Shown here piece by piece: positions 39,010 to 50,111 of a stretch of 64,000 nucleotides of DNA. The notes below the pieces were generated by a model. The model saw nothing but the letters and a program-made list of their open reading frames with translations, was not told where the DNA came from and ran no database searches. The translations under genes and the position numbers were made by a program. The number at the start of each line of letters is the position of its first letter. Positions within the stretch are counted from its first letter, which is position 1. Origin of the DNA: Nesterenkonia sp. Act20 (GTDB lineage: Bacteria; Actinomycetota; Actinomycetes; Actinomycetales; Micrococcaceae); contig NZ_JADPQH010000001.1 of assembly GCF_019173455.1 (NCBI RefSeq), positions 496,001 through 560,000 on the forward strand, written 5' to 3'.

Positions 39010-40733
39010 CAGACACCTGCCTTATCCGACTGATCTGCTGGTCCGAAGATCTTGGCCGCCGGTGATTCAGCGGTGTGACGATCGGCGAGCTCGGGATGGT
39101 GGAGGTCGAGCGCAGGACGCTCGGACCGGATCCGTGGGAGCGAATAGAAATTGTGCCGCGGCGGCGGGCAGGAGGTTGCCCATTCGAGCGAGCCGCCGAA
39201 GCCCCAGGGGTCATCCACGAGGACCTTCTTGCCCTTGCGCGAAGTGATCCAGACGTTCCAGAAGAACGGAATCAGTGAGGCGCCCAGCAGCATGGAGAAG
39301 ATCGTGGAGAACTGGTTCATCGCGGTGAACCCATCCTCGACCATGTAGTCCGCGTAGCGACGGGGCATGCCCATGACGCCCAGCCAGTGCTGGATCATGA
39401 AGGTGCCGTGGAAGCCGATGAACAGCATCCAGAAGTTGATCTTGCCCAGACGCTCGTTGAGCATCTTCCCGGTCCACTTGGGCCACCAGAAGTAGAATCC
39501 GGCGAACATCGCGAACACCACGGTGCCGAAGACCACGTAGTGGAAGTGCGCCACCACGAAGTAGGTATCGGAGAGGTGGAAGTCCAGCGGCGGCACGGCG
39601 AGGATGATGCCGGTGAGTCCTCCGAAGAGGAACGTCACCAGGAAGCCGAGGCTCCAGAGCATCGGCGTCTCGAAGGTCAGCGACCCTCGCCACAGCGTGC
39701 CGATCCAGTTGAAGAACTTCACACCGGTGGGGACCGCGATCAGCATGGTCATCAGTGCGAAGAACGGCAGCATCACGGCGCCGGTCACGTACATGTGGTG
39801 TGCCCAGACGGTCACCGAGAGCGCGGCGATGGCGATCGTGGCGTAGACCAGACCCTTGTACCCGAAGATCGGCTTGCGGCTGAAGACCGGGAGGATCTCG
39901 GAGACGATGCCGAAGAACGGCAGCGCGATGATGTAGACCTCGGGGTGGCCGAAGAACCAGAACAGGTGCTGCCAGAGGACGGCACCGCCGGCCTCCGGAT
40001 CGAAGATGTGTCCACCGAAGCGGCGGTCGAGTCCGAGACCGAAGAGCGCAGCTGCCAGCGGCGGGAAAGCCATCAGCACCAGGATCGAGGTGATCAGGGT
40101 GTTCCAGACGAAGATCGGCATCCGCCACATGGTCATACCCGGCGCACGCATACACAGGATGGTGGTGATGAAGTTGACGCCGCCCATGATGGTGCCGAAG
40201 CCGGTCAGCGCGAGGCCGAAGACCCAGAGGTCACCGCCGACGCCAGGCGAATAGGTGGTGTCAGAGAGCGGGGCGTAGGCGAACCAGCCGAAGGATGCAG
40301 CACCCTGCGGGGTCAGGAACCCTGCCATGGCGACCAGTGCGCCGAACAGGAAGAACCAGAAGGCCAGGGCGTTCAACCGAGGGAAGGCCACATCCGGGGC
40401 GCCGATCTGCAGCGGCATGATCGCGTTGGCGAAGCCTGCGAAGAGCGGAGTCGCGAACAGCAGCAGCATCACCGTGCCGTGCATGGTGAAGAGCTGGTTG
40501 TACTGCTCCTTGGTCTGCAGCAGCTGCATTCCAGGCTCGAAGAGCTCGGCGCGGATCAGCAGCGCCATCACACCGCCGACACAGAAGAACAGGAACGAGG
40601 AGATCAGGTACATGTACCCGATGACCTTGTGGTCGGTCGTCGTCAACCAATTGACGACGATCTTTCCCTTGGAGCGGGGGACGACGCGGGAGACGTCGCG
40701 TGCATCATCTGCACTGTATTCGAGGGTCGCCAC
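39009..40733 (-). CDS. ctaD: Cytochrome c oxidase subunit I
   Basis: Catalytic subunit of the aa3 oxidase, 574 residues, twelve transmembrane helices, with haem a, haem a3 and CuB. The first haem ligand is in [14 protein letters not shown] (about 84); CuB/Tyr cross-link region [14 protein letters not shown] (about 258-271); paired HHMYVTG; and HFHYVVFG near 390. The K-channel Lys and proton-pathway Asn residues appear in normal context. Sits 2 bp after ctaC. Confidence 0.98.
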   Translation of the reverse strand: MATLEYSADDARDVSRVVPRSKGKIVVNWLTTTDHKVIGYMYLISSFLFFCVGGVMALLIRAELFEPGMQLLQTKEQYNQLFTMHGTVMLLLFATPLFAGFANAIMPLQIGAPDVAFPRLNALAFWFFLFGALVAMAGFLTPQGAASFGWFAYAPLSDTTYSPGVGGDLWVFGLALTGFGTIMGGVNFITTILCMRAPGMTMWRMPIFVWNTLITSILVLMAFPPLAAALFGLGLDRRFGGHIFDPEAGGAVLWQHLFWFFGHPEVYIIALPFFGIVSEILPVFSRKPIFGYKGLVYATIAIAALSVTVWAHHMYVTGAVMLPFFALMTMLIAVPTGVKFFNWIGTLWRGSLTFETPMLWSLGFLVTFLFGGLTGIILAVPPLDFHLSDTYFVVAHFHYVVFGTVVFAMFAGFYFWWPKWTGKMLNERLGKINFWMLFIGFHGTFMIQHWLGVMGMPRRYADYMVEDGFTAMNQFSTIFSMLLGASLIPFFWNVWITSRKGKKVLVDDPWGFGGSLEWATSCPPPRHNFYSLPRIRSERPALDLHHPELADRHTAESPAAKIFGPADQSDKAGV

Positions 40734-40735
40734 TG

Positions 40736-41611
40736 TCAGTCGTCCCCTTCAGTCACGGCCACATTTTCGGCCAGGTTTGGGTTGCGGTCATACTCGTCGC
40801 CGAGCTTGCCCTCGGGCAGAGTCTCGAGGTAGTCACGGAACTCTTCGTCCGAGACGACCTCCACGTTGAAGAGCATCTCCGAGTGGTACTCGCCGCAGAG
40901 CTCCGCGCACTTGCCGTCGAAGCTGCCGAGCTCCTGCGGAGTCAGGTGGATGGTGTTCGTTCGGCCGGGGATCATGTCTCGCTTCTGCAGGAAGGCCGGG
41001 ATCCAGAACGAGTGGATGACGTCGCGGGCGTTCAGCTCGAAGGTCACGGGCTCATCAACCGGGAGATAGAGCGTCGGGAGTTCATCGCGGACACCCTCCT
41101 CACCGGTGAGGTGGGCCTGCACGCCGGCGAAGTAGCGCTCCTCGCCCTCGTAGTTGTAGTTGAAGTCCCAGGCCCACTGCTTGCCGCGGACATCGATCAC
41201 CAGGTCGGGGTCCTCGTTGGGGTCATCGACCGAACGCTGCACCTGGTCGGTGTAGAAGAACAGGACACCCACCATGACCAGCGGGACGATCGTGTACATG
41301 ATCTCCAGCGGGATGTTGTACGCCAGCTGACGTGGATATCCGGTCTCACCCTTGCGCCGACGGTAGGCGATCATGCACCAGAGCATCAGGCCCCAGGTGA
41401 TCAGCCCCACGATGAGCGCCGCGATCCAGGAGTTGACCCACAGATCAGTCAGTTCAGCAGTGTTGCTGGTGGTGTCTCGGCTGCCCGGAAGCCACCCGCG
41501 TGCCGCGGGGTTGTCTCCGGAGCAGGCGCTGAGCACCAGTGCCGCCGCGCTGGCCAGTGCAACTGTCTTGACTGCACGGCCTCGGCTGCCGGTTCGTTTA
41601 TGCGAACTCAC
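40736..41611 (-). CDS. ctaC: Cytochrome c oxidase subunit II (lipoprotein)
   Basis: Carries the CuA centre; 291 residues from the GTG at 41611, chosen because AGGAAGG lies 8 nt upstream and it gives a proper signal peptide. A lipobox ends in LVLSAC (about 26-31). Two transmembrane helices follow (about 52-75 and 95-118). CuA ligands: [13 protein letters not shown] near the C-terminus plus the upstream His in DVIHSFWIP. The insert between them includes an unusually long GEERYFAG...ELPTLYLP segment common in actinobacteria. Confidence 0.96.
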   Translation of the reverse strand: MSSHKRTGSRGRAVKTVALASAAALVLSACSGDNPAARGWLPGSRDTTSNTAELTDLWVNSWIAALIVGLITWGLMLWCMIAYRRRKGETGYPRQLAYNIPLEIMYTIVPLVMVGVLFFYTDQVQRSVDDPNEDPDLVIDVRGKQWAWDFNYNYEGEERYFAGVQAHLTGEEGVRDELPTLYLPVDEPVTFELNARDVIHSFWIPAFLQKRDMIPGRTNTIHLTPQELGSFDGKCAELCGEYHSEMLFNVEVVSDEEFRDYLETLPEGKLGDEYDRNPNLAENVAVTEGDD

Positions 41612-41952
41612 AGACGGCCCTTCCTCTATCTCGGTGTGCGAATGTTGTGTCCTCCGGCGTGACGTCGACCGCGCTGCACGCGGACTCCAGACCCCCATAG
41701 ACGCTTCGCGCTCAAGACTACTACGTCCTGTAGAGGACGGGGAGGACGGACACCCGCGACGGGAGCATCTGATCTGCCCCTTTCCGGTCGGCGCAGTGGT
41801 CCCGGACATGACAAAACTCCGCTTCTACCCGGTGTAGAAAACCAGGGAAGCGGAGTTTCGTCTGTGCAACGACGAGTTCCGAATCAGCGGCGGATATGTC
41901 GCCTATGTGACGCGGGACCCTGTCCGGCGGGCCGGATGGAAGGAGCTGCGGA
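41612..41952. other. 341-bp intergenic region, ctaC to Fe-S carrier gene
   Basis: No gene seen. It holds the ctaC leader (minus strand) and, at 41814-41858, a terminator for the upstream Fe-S carrier gene. TAGTCT on the minus strand near 41720 is a weak -10 candidate for ctaC; a start there would give a leader of about 100 nt. Confidence 0.6.
41814..41858 (-). terminator. Terminator downstream of the Fe-S carrier gene
   Basis: Twelve-bp perfect stem aaactccgcttc / gaagcggagttt with a 21-nt loop that itself can pair (tctac/gtaga). A/T pairs at the base fit a minus-strand terminator. Confidence 0.75.
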
Positions 41953-42369
41953 TCAGTGGAAGGAGTCACCGCAGGCGCAGGAACCGCCGGCGTTGGGGTT
42001 GTCGATGGTGAAGCCCTGCTTCGAGATCGAATCCTCGAAGTCGATGGTGGCGCCTTCAAGATAAGGAACGCTCATCTTGTCCACCACGACCTCGACACCG
42101 TTGAAGGCGCGAAGCGCATCACCGTCGAGCACGCGCTCGTCGAAGTAGAGCTGGTAGATCAGACCCGAGCACCCGCCGGGCTGGACAGCCACGCGCAGAC
42201 GAAGGTCCTCGCGGCCCTCCTGCTGCAGCAGCGATGAGACCTTCTGTGCGGCGGTCTCGCTCAGCTCCACCTGGTGAGCCTTGAAGCCCTCCACAGTGGA
42301 TCCGGAGATCTCAGTTGCGGCGGTCTCCCCCGCCGTCGTGGTGGTGGTGTCTTCGGTGGTGGTGCTCAT
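41953..42369 (-). CDS. erpA: A-type iron-sulfur cluster carrier / insertion protein
   Basis: HesB/IscA-family scaffold, 138 residues, delivering Fe-S clusters to apoproteins. Cys ligands: GGCSGLIYQL (about 77) and the C-terminal pair in GGSCACGDSFH; the usual CGC is here C-A-C. About 25 Thr/Ala/Glu-rich residues precede the domain. Start at the ATG at 42369 with GAGAGG 8 nt upstream. Placing it next to the haem-copper and Rieske genes fits a supply role, but ErpA versus IscA/SufA cannot be told from sequence alone. Confidence 0.88.
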   Translation of the reverse strand: MSTTTEDTTTTTAGETAATEISGSTVEGFKAHQVELSETAAQKVSSLLQQEGREDLRLRVAVQPGGCSGLIYQLYFDERVLDGDALRAFNGVEVVVDKMSVPYLEGATIDFEDSISKQGFTIDNPNAGGSCACGDSFH

Positions 42370-42488
42370 GGCATACACCTCTCTCGTTGTAGCGGCAGGC
42401 CTGTATCTCTACGGTAACAACGTGCAGCCCTGCAGGGTTCATTCCCGTGGCCGGGGATCCTTGCCCAGATCTGCCCTATTATTCCCGC

Positions 42489-42494
42489 TACACT
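42489..42494 (+). promoter_or_regulatory. -10 hexamer of the DUF3043 gene
   Basis: TACACT ends 6 nt before the GTG at 42501; leaderless start predicted. Confidence 0.45.
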
Positions 42495-42500
42495 GGAGCG

Positions 42501-43109
42501 GTGCTAGGACGTAAGAAAAATACCGCTGATCAGATCGCCGAGGCCGAGGCAGCTCGAGCCCGCGAGGACGCCTCCACCACCAGGCGCCAGCCTGAGAAGA
42601 AGGGCGTGCCCACCCCCAAGCGCAGCGAACAGGTGGCCGCACGACGCCGTCCTCTCGTGCAGAACGATCGCAAGCTCGCCCGCGCCGCGCAGCGCCAGCA
42701 GATGGCCGACCAGCGCGTGAAGATGCGACGGGCGATGGAGACGGGCGAGGAGAAGTACCTTCCCCCACGCGACCGTGGTCCGCAGCGTCGGTTTGTCCGC
42801 GACTACGTCGACGCACGGATGGGCATCGGCGAATGGATGCTCATCATCGTTCTTATCTTCCTCTTCGCCTCATTCGTCATGAACGAGCAGATGCGCATCG
42901 TGGTCAGCCAGATCCTGTGGCTCTTCGTCCTCGCCGTCATCGTCGAAGCGTGGTGGGTCGGCCGCACGGTGCGCAAGAAGCTCGACGCAAAGTTCGGGCC
43001 TGAGAATCGGGAACGCGGGATCCGCTTCTATGCCGCCATGCGTGCGCTGCAGATCCGTCGCCTGCGACTTCCCAAGCCGCTCGTCGCCCGCGGGCAGTTC
43101 CCCTCCTAG
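42501..43109 (+). CDS. DUF3043 membrane protein
   Basis: Actinobacterial protein of unknown function, 202 residues. The first ~100 residues are highly charged and basic (GRKKNTADQIAEAEAARARE...), then two adjacent transmembrane helices (about 112-132 and 138-157) and a basic C-terminal tail. GTG at 42501 is chosen because it follows TACACT by 6 nt and starts the conserved LGRKK region. Convergent with pyrD across a tandem repeat array. Confidence 0.87.
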   Translation: MLGRKKNTADQIAEAEAARAREDASTTRRQPEKKGVPTPKRSEQVAARRRPLVQNDRKLARAAQRQQMADQRVKMRRAMETGEEKYLPPRDRGPQRRFVRDYVDARMGIGEWMLIIVLIFLFASFVMNEQMRIVVSQILWLFVLAVIVEAWWVGRTVRKKLDAKFGPENRERGIRFYAAMRALQIRRLRLPKPLVARGQFPS

Positions 43110-43113
43110 GGTC

Positions 43114-43243
43114 CAGCCGCTTCGCAGCTCCCACATCAGCCGCTCCGCAGCTCCCACATCAGCCGCTCCGCAGCTCCCACATCAGCCGCTCCGCAGCTCC
43201 CACATCAGCCGCTCCGCAGCTCCCACATCAGCCGCTCCGCAGC
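43114..43243. repeat. 23-bp tandem repeat array at the 3' end of pyrD
   Basis: Five full copies of a 23-bp unit (starting cagccgctccgcagctcc) at 43114-43136, 43137-43159, 43160-43182, 43183-43205 and 43206-43228, plus 15 bp of a sixth. The first copy differs by one base. The partial copy is the pyrD coding end, including its stop at 43228-43230. The array fills the gap between the convergent DUF3043 gene and pyrD. Confidence 0.95.
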
Positions 43244-44301
43244 AGGGACGCCAGGCGGCGGTTGATGCGCCGGACCCAGAATGGACCCTCGTAGACGAAG
43301 GCTGTGTAGCCCTGGACCAGGGTGGCGCCGTGGGAAAGCCGCTCGGCGACGTCGTCACCGCTTCTCACTCCCCCGACGGAGATGATCGCCGTGGTGCGCG
43401 GCAGCCGTTCGCGCAGCCGCTGCAGCACCTCGAGCGACCGTTGCGCGAGCACCGGGCCGCTGAGCCCCCCGGCGCCCATCGCCTGGACGGTCTCTTGATC
43501 CGTACTCAGTCCCTCGCGCGAGATCGTGGTGTTCGTGGCGATCACACCGTCCAGCCCGAGGTCGGTCACCAGCGCGGCCACCGCGTCGACGTCGTCGTCA
43601 TTGAGATCCGGAGCGATCTTGACCAGCAGCGGGACATGGCCGCCTGCGGCCTGATCAGCTTCCTGTCCGACGGCGAGGAGCAGGGGGCGCAGCGCTTCGA
43701 TGTCCTGGAGCTGGCGCAGGCCCGGGGTGTTCGGCGAGGACACATTGACCACGAGGTAGTCGGCCACCGGGGCCAGCACCCGTGTGGAGCTCAGGTAGTC
43801 CGCAGTGGCCTCTTCCAGGGGCGTGAGCTTGGTCTTGCCGATATTGACCCCCACCACGGGCGCGTGGCGTCCAGCGGCCTTCAGCCTCGTGATCCGGTCC
43901 CGGATGTCCTGAAGCCGCGGGCGCAGTGCTTCAGCGCCGTCGTTGTTGAACCCCATCCGATTGATCAGCGCGTGGTCCTTGACCAGCCTGAAGAGTCGCG
44001 GCTTCGGATTCCCGGGCTGGGCGGCGGCAGTCACGGTCCCGATCTCGATGTGACCGAAGCCCAGGTTCGCCAGCGGCAGGACGGTCGTCGCGTCCTTGTC
44101 GAATCCGGCCGCCAGTCCGAAGGGTGAGGGCCACACCAGGCCCAGCGCCTTGATCTCCAGCGATTCGGCGGGTCTGCACCACCGTGCGAGGACCGCGCTG
44201 ACCCCGATCCTCTCACCCAGCCTCAGCCCGGAGATGACGAGATGGTGGGCGGTCTCGGGATCCAGTCGGGAGAGAACAGTGGTGAAGAGGAAGCGGTACA
44301 T
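43228..44301 (-). CDS. pyrD: Dihydroorotate dehydrogenase (quinone), class 2
   Basis: FMN enzyme oxidising dihydroorotate, with electrons going to the membrane quinone pool; 357 residues. The N-terminal amphipathic helix MYRFLFTTVLSRLDPETAHH is the membrane-association tail of class 2 enzymes. FMN-binding FGLAAGFDKDA, NRMGFNN, catalytic Ser in NVSSPNTPGLR and GVRSGDD are present. Start at 44301: TAGGAT ends 7 nt upstream, and the other ATG at 44310 lies inside that hexamer. It stands apart from the pyr operon. Last residues come from the first repeat unit of the downstream array. Confidence 0.97.
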   Translation of the reverse strand: MYRFLFTTVLSRLDPETAHHLVISGLRLGERIGVSAVLARWCRPAESLEIKALGLVWPSPFGLAAGFDKDATTVLPLANLGFGHIEIGTVTAAAQPGNPKPRLFRLVKDHALINRMGFNNDGAEALRPRLQDIRDRITRLKAAGRHAPVVGVNIGKTKLTPLEEATADYLSSTRVLAPVADYLVVNVSSPNTPGLRQLQDIEALRPLLLAVGQEADQAAGGHVPLLVKIAPDLNDDDVDAVAALVTDLGLDGVIATNTTISREGLSTDQETVQAMGAGGLSGPVLAQRSLEVLQRLRERLPRTTAIISVGGVRSGDDVAERLSHGATLVQGYTAFVYEGPFWVRRINRRLASLLRSG

Positions 44302-44308
44302 GGCCTCC

Positions 44309-44348
44309 ATCCTAGAATGCGCACCGCAGTTCGACGCCTCATTAGGAT
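44309..44348. promoter_or_regulatory. Divergent -10 hexamers, pyrD / hydrolase
   Basis: TAGGAT (minus strand, 44309-44314) ends 7 nt before the pyrD ATG, and TAGGAT (plus strand, 44343-44348) ends 7 nt before the hydrolase ATG at 44356. Confidence 0.5.
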
Positions 44349-44355
44349 GGATCCC

Positions 44356-45426
44356 ATGGACGAACTGCTCGAGGACACGCCGCCCGGCGTCTGGTCAGCC
44401 GACCATCTTCAGGACTGCCTGCGTCTGACCCTGCCGCTGGGTGAGGATGAGGAGGGAAGCGTCAGCGCCACGCTCATCAGCTACTCCCCCGACCCGGCCC
44501 AGCAGCGGGTCCACGCGGAACATCGGTCCACCACCGGGGAGAGCGCTGCGGAGAGCGTCGAGCTTGCCCCGGTGCTGCACATCCACGGCTGGTCAGATTA
44601 TTTCTACAACCTTCCTCTGGCGCGCAGCTGGCAGCGCGCGGGGCGTCCCTTCTACGCACTGGACCTGCGGAAGTACGGACGCAGCCTGCGCAGCTGGCAG
44701 ACCCCGGGATATGTGGCCTCCCTGGAGACCTACGACGCCGACCTGGGCGCCGCTCTGGACGAGATCCGGGCCATGCACCCAGAGTCGCCAGCGCCGATCA
44801 TCCATGCTCACTCCACCGGTGGTCTGGTGGCGGCCCTGTGGGCGCAGCGAAACCCCGCCAGAGCCAGCGCGCTGATCCTGAACAGCCCCTGGCTCGAGCT
44901 CTCCGGGGACGTCGCCGCGAGGACCGCCACTGAGGGAATCCTCGCTCCGCTGGGCCAGTTCTCCCCCACCAGGGCGCTGAAGCTTCCCGCCATCGACAAC
45001 TACTGGCAGTCGCTGTCCAACCAGGCCCAGGGGGAATGGACCTTGCATCCGCAGTGGCGACCGCGAAACTCCTTCCCCATCCGGGCGGGCTGGATGCGCG
45101 CCGTCCTGGCTGGACATCGCAAGGTCTACGAAGGCCTGGGGCTCACGCTGCCGATCCTGGTGCTGCTCTCCGGGACCACCGCCTACCGCCGGCACTGGAC
45201 CGAGGAGCTCAAGGAATCCGACTCGGTGCTCGATGTGGAGCTGCTGGCCCGCCGGGCCGTCAAGCTCGGCGATCAGGTGACCGTGGTGCGCGTCCACCGC
45301 GCGCTGCATGATGTCTTCGCCTCCGAGGAGGCCGTCCGCAACCGCGCCTTCGATGAGGTGCAGCGCTGGCTCCTGGCCTACGCCCCAGAGCGGTCGGCCG
45401 TGAACCTGTCCACCGCGGCGCCGTAG
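44356..45426 (+). CDS. Alpha/beta hydrolase, serine aminopeptidase S33-like
   Basis: Predicted cytoplasmic hydrolase, 356 residues. Oxyanion region [10 protein letters not shown] (about 75), the typical S33/monoglyceride-lipase-like DLRKYGRS (about 106), nucleophile in [12 protein letters not shown] with Ser at about 154, and His in [10 protein letters not shown] near 317 (ALHD, as in lysophospholipase-like members). Substrate unknown. The start at 44356 follows TAGGAT by 7 nt; ATG 44347 overlaps that hexamer. The 3' end overlaps the convergent uppS gene by 49 bp. Confidence 0.85.
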   Translation: MDELLEDTPPGVWSADHLQDCLRLTLPLGEDEEGSVSATLISYSPDPAQQRVHAEHRSTTGESAAESVELAPVLHIHGWSDYFYNLPLARSWQRAGRPFYALDLRKYGRSLRSWQTPGYVASLETYDADLGAALDEIRAMHPESPAPIIHAHSTGGLVAALWAQRNPARASALILNSPWLELSGDVAARTATEGILAPLGQFSPTRALKLPAIDNYWQSLSNQAQGEWTLHPQWRPRNSFPIRAGWMRAVLAGHRKVYEGLGLTLPILVLLSGTTAYRRHWTEELKESDSVLDVELLARRAVKLGDQVTVVRVHRALHDVFASEEAVRNRAFDEVQRWLLAYAPERSAVNLSTAAP

Positions 45427-46187
45427 CGGCGGTCTCGCCTGGCGTAGATCTCCACAGCCTCCCACAGCGTGGTGCGGTCCACGTCCGGCCAGAGCACGTC
45501 CATGAAGACCATCTCCGCGTAGGCGGACTGCCAGAGCAGGAAGTTTGAGATCCGCTGCTCGCCGGAGCTGCGCAGGAAGAGGTCCACATCGGGCAGGTCC
45601 GGCTCATCCAGGTGGGCCGCGACGGTCTTCTCGGTGATCTTTCCGGGGTCCATCCGTCCCGCCGCCACCTCGCGAGCGATGAGCTTGACCGCGTCAGTGA
45701 TCTCGGCACGCCCGCCATAGTTCACACACATGGTCAGCGTGAAGCGGGTGTTCTGCGCGGTCAGCTGCTCGGAGGTCTCCAACTCGCGGATCACCGAGCG
45801 CCAGAGCCGTCCCGGCTGCCCGTTCCAGCGGATCCGCACGCCCCAGGAGTTCAACACGTCGCGCTGCCGCCGGAGCACCTGCCGGGAGTAGCCCATCAGG
45901 AAGCGGACCTCATCCGGTGATCGCTTCCAGTTCTCGGTGGAGAACGCGTAGACGCTGATGTGCTTGACGCCGATCTCGATCGCTCCGGCGATCACGTCCA
46001 TCAGCGCGGCCTCGCCGGCCCGGTGACCTTCGGTGCGGGGAAGCCCACGCTGGTTGGCCCAGCGGCCGTTGCCGTCCATGACGATGCCGATATGTGCCGG
46101 GACCAGCTCCGGCGGCACGTGGGGGGCCGAGACGCCGTCGGGATGGGGGGCCGGGTCCTGATAGCTGCGCTTGGACATGGCCCTCAT
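45378..46187 (-). CDS. uppS: Isoprenyl transferase (undecaprenyl/decaprenyl diphosphate synthase family)
   Basis: Cis-prenyltransferase making the lipid carrier for cell-wall synthesis; 269 residues. [13 protein letters not shown] (about 33-45) holds the catalytic Asp; [11 protein letters not shown] and the C-terminal [18 protein letters not shown] are conserved. Actinobacteria often carry two such enzymes, and chain length cannot be read from sequence. Start 46187 or 46178; neither has a strong Shine-Dalgarno. Forty-eight bp downstream of recO. Confidence 0.95.
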   Translation of the reverse strand: MRAMSKRSYQDPAPHPDGVSAPHVPPELVPAHIGIVMDGNGRWANQRGLPRTEGHRAGEAALMDVIAGAIEIGVKHISVYAFSTENWKRSPDEVRFLMGYSRQVLRRQRDVLNSWGVRIRWNGQPGRLWRSVIRELETSEQLTAQNTRFTLTMCVNYGGRAEITDAVKLIAREVAAGRMDPGKITEKTVAAHLDEPDLPDVDLFLRSSGEQRISNFLLWQSAYAEMVFMDVLWPDVDRTTLWEAVEIYARRDRRYGAAVDRFTADRSGA

Positions 46188-46235
46188 TCTTCCATGGCCG
46201 CTGATCAGCTGAATGCGGGCTCAGAACCGGCTGGG

Positions 46236-46982
46236 TCAGAGCCCCAGCGAGCTGAGTCGGCGCTCCAGGTGATGTTGGGTGTAGCTGGTCACCACGGAGG
46301 TGGCCTCATGCCGGATGTCGCTGCGCGCCGCTCTGGTCTGCTCCCAATCTCCGTGCTGCAACGCGTGCAGCAGCTGCACCGTGGCCGGCTCCAGGGTGCG
46401 GGTGCCGGGCGGACGGCAGTCCGCACAGACCGGGCCGCTGGCGGCGGGATGGAATCCGGTATGCGCTCCTGGTCTGCCACAGGAGACACAGGAGGTCCAG
46501 GTGACCGCCCACCCTGCTGAGGACAGCGCGCGCAGCAGGTAGGAGTTCAGCACGACGTCGGCCGGGTGGACTCCCCGCGACAGTGCAGAGTAGGCGCCAT
46601 GGAGCAGCGTGAACTGCTGGCCGCCGAAGACAGGGTCGGACTCCGCGTCCATGAGCCGTTCCGCGGCCTCGGCCATGGTGCTCGCCGCCATGTACTTGTC
46701 GTAGTCAGCGACGATGGGCGGCCCGTAGGTGTTCTTGGAGGTGGCCTGCGTGACGATGTCCAGTGACCTGCCGTGGACGAACTGCACGTCTGCCACCATG
46801 AACGGCTCCACCGTGGCACCGAACTTCGATGAGGTTCGGCGCACCCCTTTGGCCACGGCGCGCACCAGGCCATGGCCTGAGGTGAGCGCGGTGAGGATGC
46901 GATCGGCCTCACCCAGATTCTGGGTGCGCAGGATGATCGCTGAATCCCGGTACGAGCGGGACGCGAAGGTGGAGCCGGCCAT
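46236..46982 (-). CDS. recO: DNA repair protein RecO
   Basis: RecF-pathway mediator, 248 residues. N-terminal OB-fold (SYRDSAIILRTQNLGEADRI), helical middle, and a C-terminal zinc site CVSCGRPGAHTGFHPAASG with CADC (about 161-187). ATG is 6 nt after TACTCT (46989-46994) with no Shine-Dalgarno: leaderless start likely. Followed by uppS on the same strand, the usual actinobacterial order. Confidence 0.94.
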   Translation of the reverse strand: MAGSTFASRSYRDSAIILRTQNLGEADRILTALTSGHGLVRAVAKGVRRTSSKFGATVEPFMVADVQFVHGRSLDIVTQATSKNTYGPPIVADYDKYMAASTMAEAAERLMDAESDPVFGGQQFTLLHGAYSALSRGVHPADVVLNSYLLRALSSAGWAVTWTSCVSCGRPGAHTGFHPAASGPVCADCRPPGTRTLEPATVQLLHALQHGDWEQTRAARSDIRHEATSVVTSYTQHHLERRLSSLGL

Positions 46983-46988
46983 GGTGGC

Positions 46989-46994
46989 AGAGTA
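46989..46994 (-). promoter_or_regulatory. -10 hexamer of recO
   Basis: TACTCT ends 6 nt before the recO ATG (46982). Confidence 0.45.
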
Positions 46995-47010
46995 CTACAG
47001 CACGTTCCCC

Positions 47011-47037
47011 GCGGATCCCCCTCTGTGGCGGATCCGC
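47011..47037. terminator. Inverted repeat between leuA and recO
   Basis: Perfect 8-bp arms gcggatcc / ggatccgc with an 11-nt loop, 22 bp after the leuA stop; no T-run. Possible leuA terminator. Confidence 0.45.
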
Positions 47038-47058
47038 AGTGCGCGGAACTGCCGCCCC

Positions 47059-49041
<1,983 letters not shown>

Positions 49042-49124
49042 GCACGCAGCCATCTGGGACGCAGGGGCCCATGGTGATTCTCATCATGTGGACAGCGTCC
49101 GCGAACCCGAGGCGGTGGTCCGGG

Positions 49125-50111
49125 TTAGAAGCCGAGGCGTCCCAGCTTCTTCGGGTCGCGCTGCCAGTCCTTGGTCACCTTCACGTGAAGGTCGAGGTAG
49201 ACGGGAGTGCCCAGGAGCTTGACGATTCCGGCACGCGCGTCAGAGCCGATGGCCTTGAGCCTGGCCCCGCGCTTGCCGATGATGATCGCCTTCTGTGAGT
49301 CACGCTCCACATGGATGGAGACCCGCACGTCGAGCAGCGGCTTGTCCTCCGGCCGATCTTCGCGCGGGACCATCTCCTCGACCACGACAGCGATCGAATG
49401 CGGCAACTCGTCACGGACGTCCTCGAGCGCCGCCTCACGGACGAGCTCGGCGACCATGACGGCCTCCGGCTCGTCGGTGAGGTCGCCTTCGGGGTACAGC
49501 GGAGGGGAGATCGGCATCATCGCCGCGAGCTGCTGCACGACCACATCCGTCTGCTCCCCCTCGAGGGCGGAGACCGGAATGATCTCGGCGAATCCGCCAG
49601 CCTGTCGGCCCTCCTGGGCCAGGTGCTCGCGCCCGAGCTGGTCCACTGCCATGAGCTGCTCGGCCAGATCCTCGCGGGAGACCTTGTCCACCTTGGTCAC
49701 CAGGGCGATGACCCGCTTGTGCGGCAGCTTGGTCAGCTGCGCGGCGATGAAGCGGTCACCGGGGCCGATCTTCTCATCGGCCGGGATGCAAAAGCCGACC
49801 ACGTCCACTTCGGAGAGGGTGTCGATGACAAGTCCATTGAGACGCTTGCCCAACAGGGTCCGCGGACGGTGCAGGCCCGGGGTGTCGACCAGCACGAGCT
49901 GGAAATCGCTGCGGTGCACGATGCCGCGGATCGTGTGTCGGGTGGTCTGTGGTTTGGATGAGGTGATCGCCACCTTCTCCCCGACCAGGGCATTGGTGAG
50001 CGTGGACTTGCCGGCGTTCGGACGTCCCACCATGCTGGCGAAGCCCGCCCGGAAGTTCTCGTCGAACGTGGCGAAGCCGTCCAGCTGCGGCGGCATCTCT
50101 GACTTGCTCAT
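49125..50111 (-). CDS. era: GTPase Era
   Basis: Ribosome-assembly GTPase acting on 16S rRNA and the 30S subunit; 328 residues. G1 GRPNAGKST (about 28-36), G3 DTPGLHRP (about 76-83), G4 TKVD (about 140-143), then a C-terminal KH domain with IIIGKRGARLKAIGSDAR. It overlaps the upstream CNNM gene by 4 bp; ybeY, phoH and dnaJ in the same run tie it to ribosome maturation and stress. Confidence 0.97.
   Translation of the reverse strand: MSKSEMPPQLDGFATFDENFRAGFASMVGRPNAGKSTLTNALVGEKVAITSSKPQTTRHTIRGIVHRSDFQLVLVDTPGLHRPRTLLGKRLNGLVIDTLSEVDVVGFCIPADEKIGPGDRFIAAQLTKLPHKRVIALVTKVDKVSREDLAEQLMAVDQLGREHLAQEGRQAGGFAEIIPVSALEGEQTDVVVQQLAAMMPISPPLYPEGDLTDEPEAVMVAELVREAALEDVRDELPHSIAVVVEEMVPREDRPEDKPLLDVRVSIHVERDSQKAIIIGKRGARLKAIGSDARAGIVKLLGTPVYLDLHVKVTKDWQRDPKKLGRLGF

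Noticed and set aside
43114-43243. CRISPR-like repeat array
   Set aside because: Units are directly adjacent with no spacers and no cas genes; a simple tandem repeat seeded by the pyrD end.
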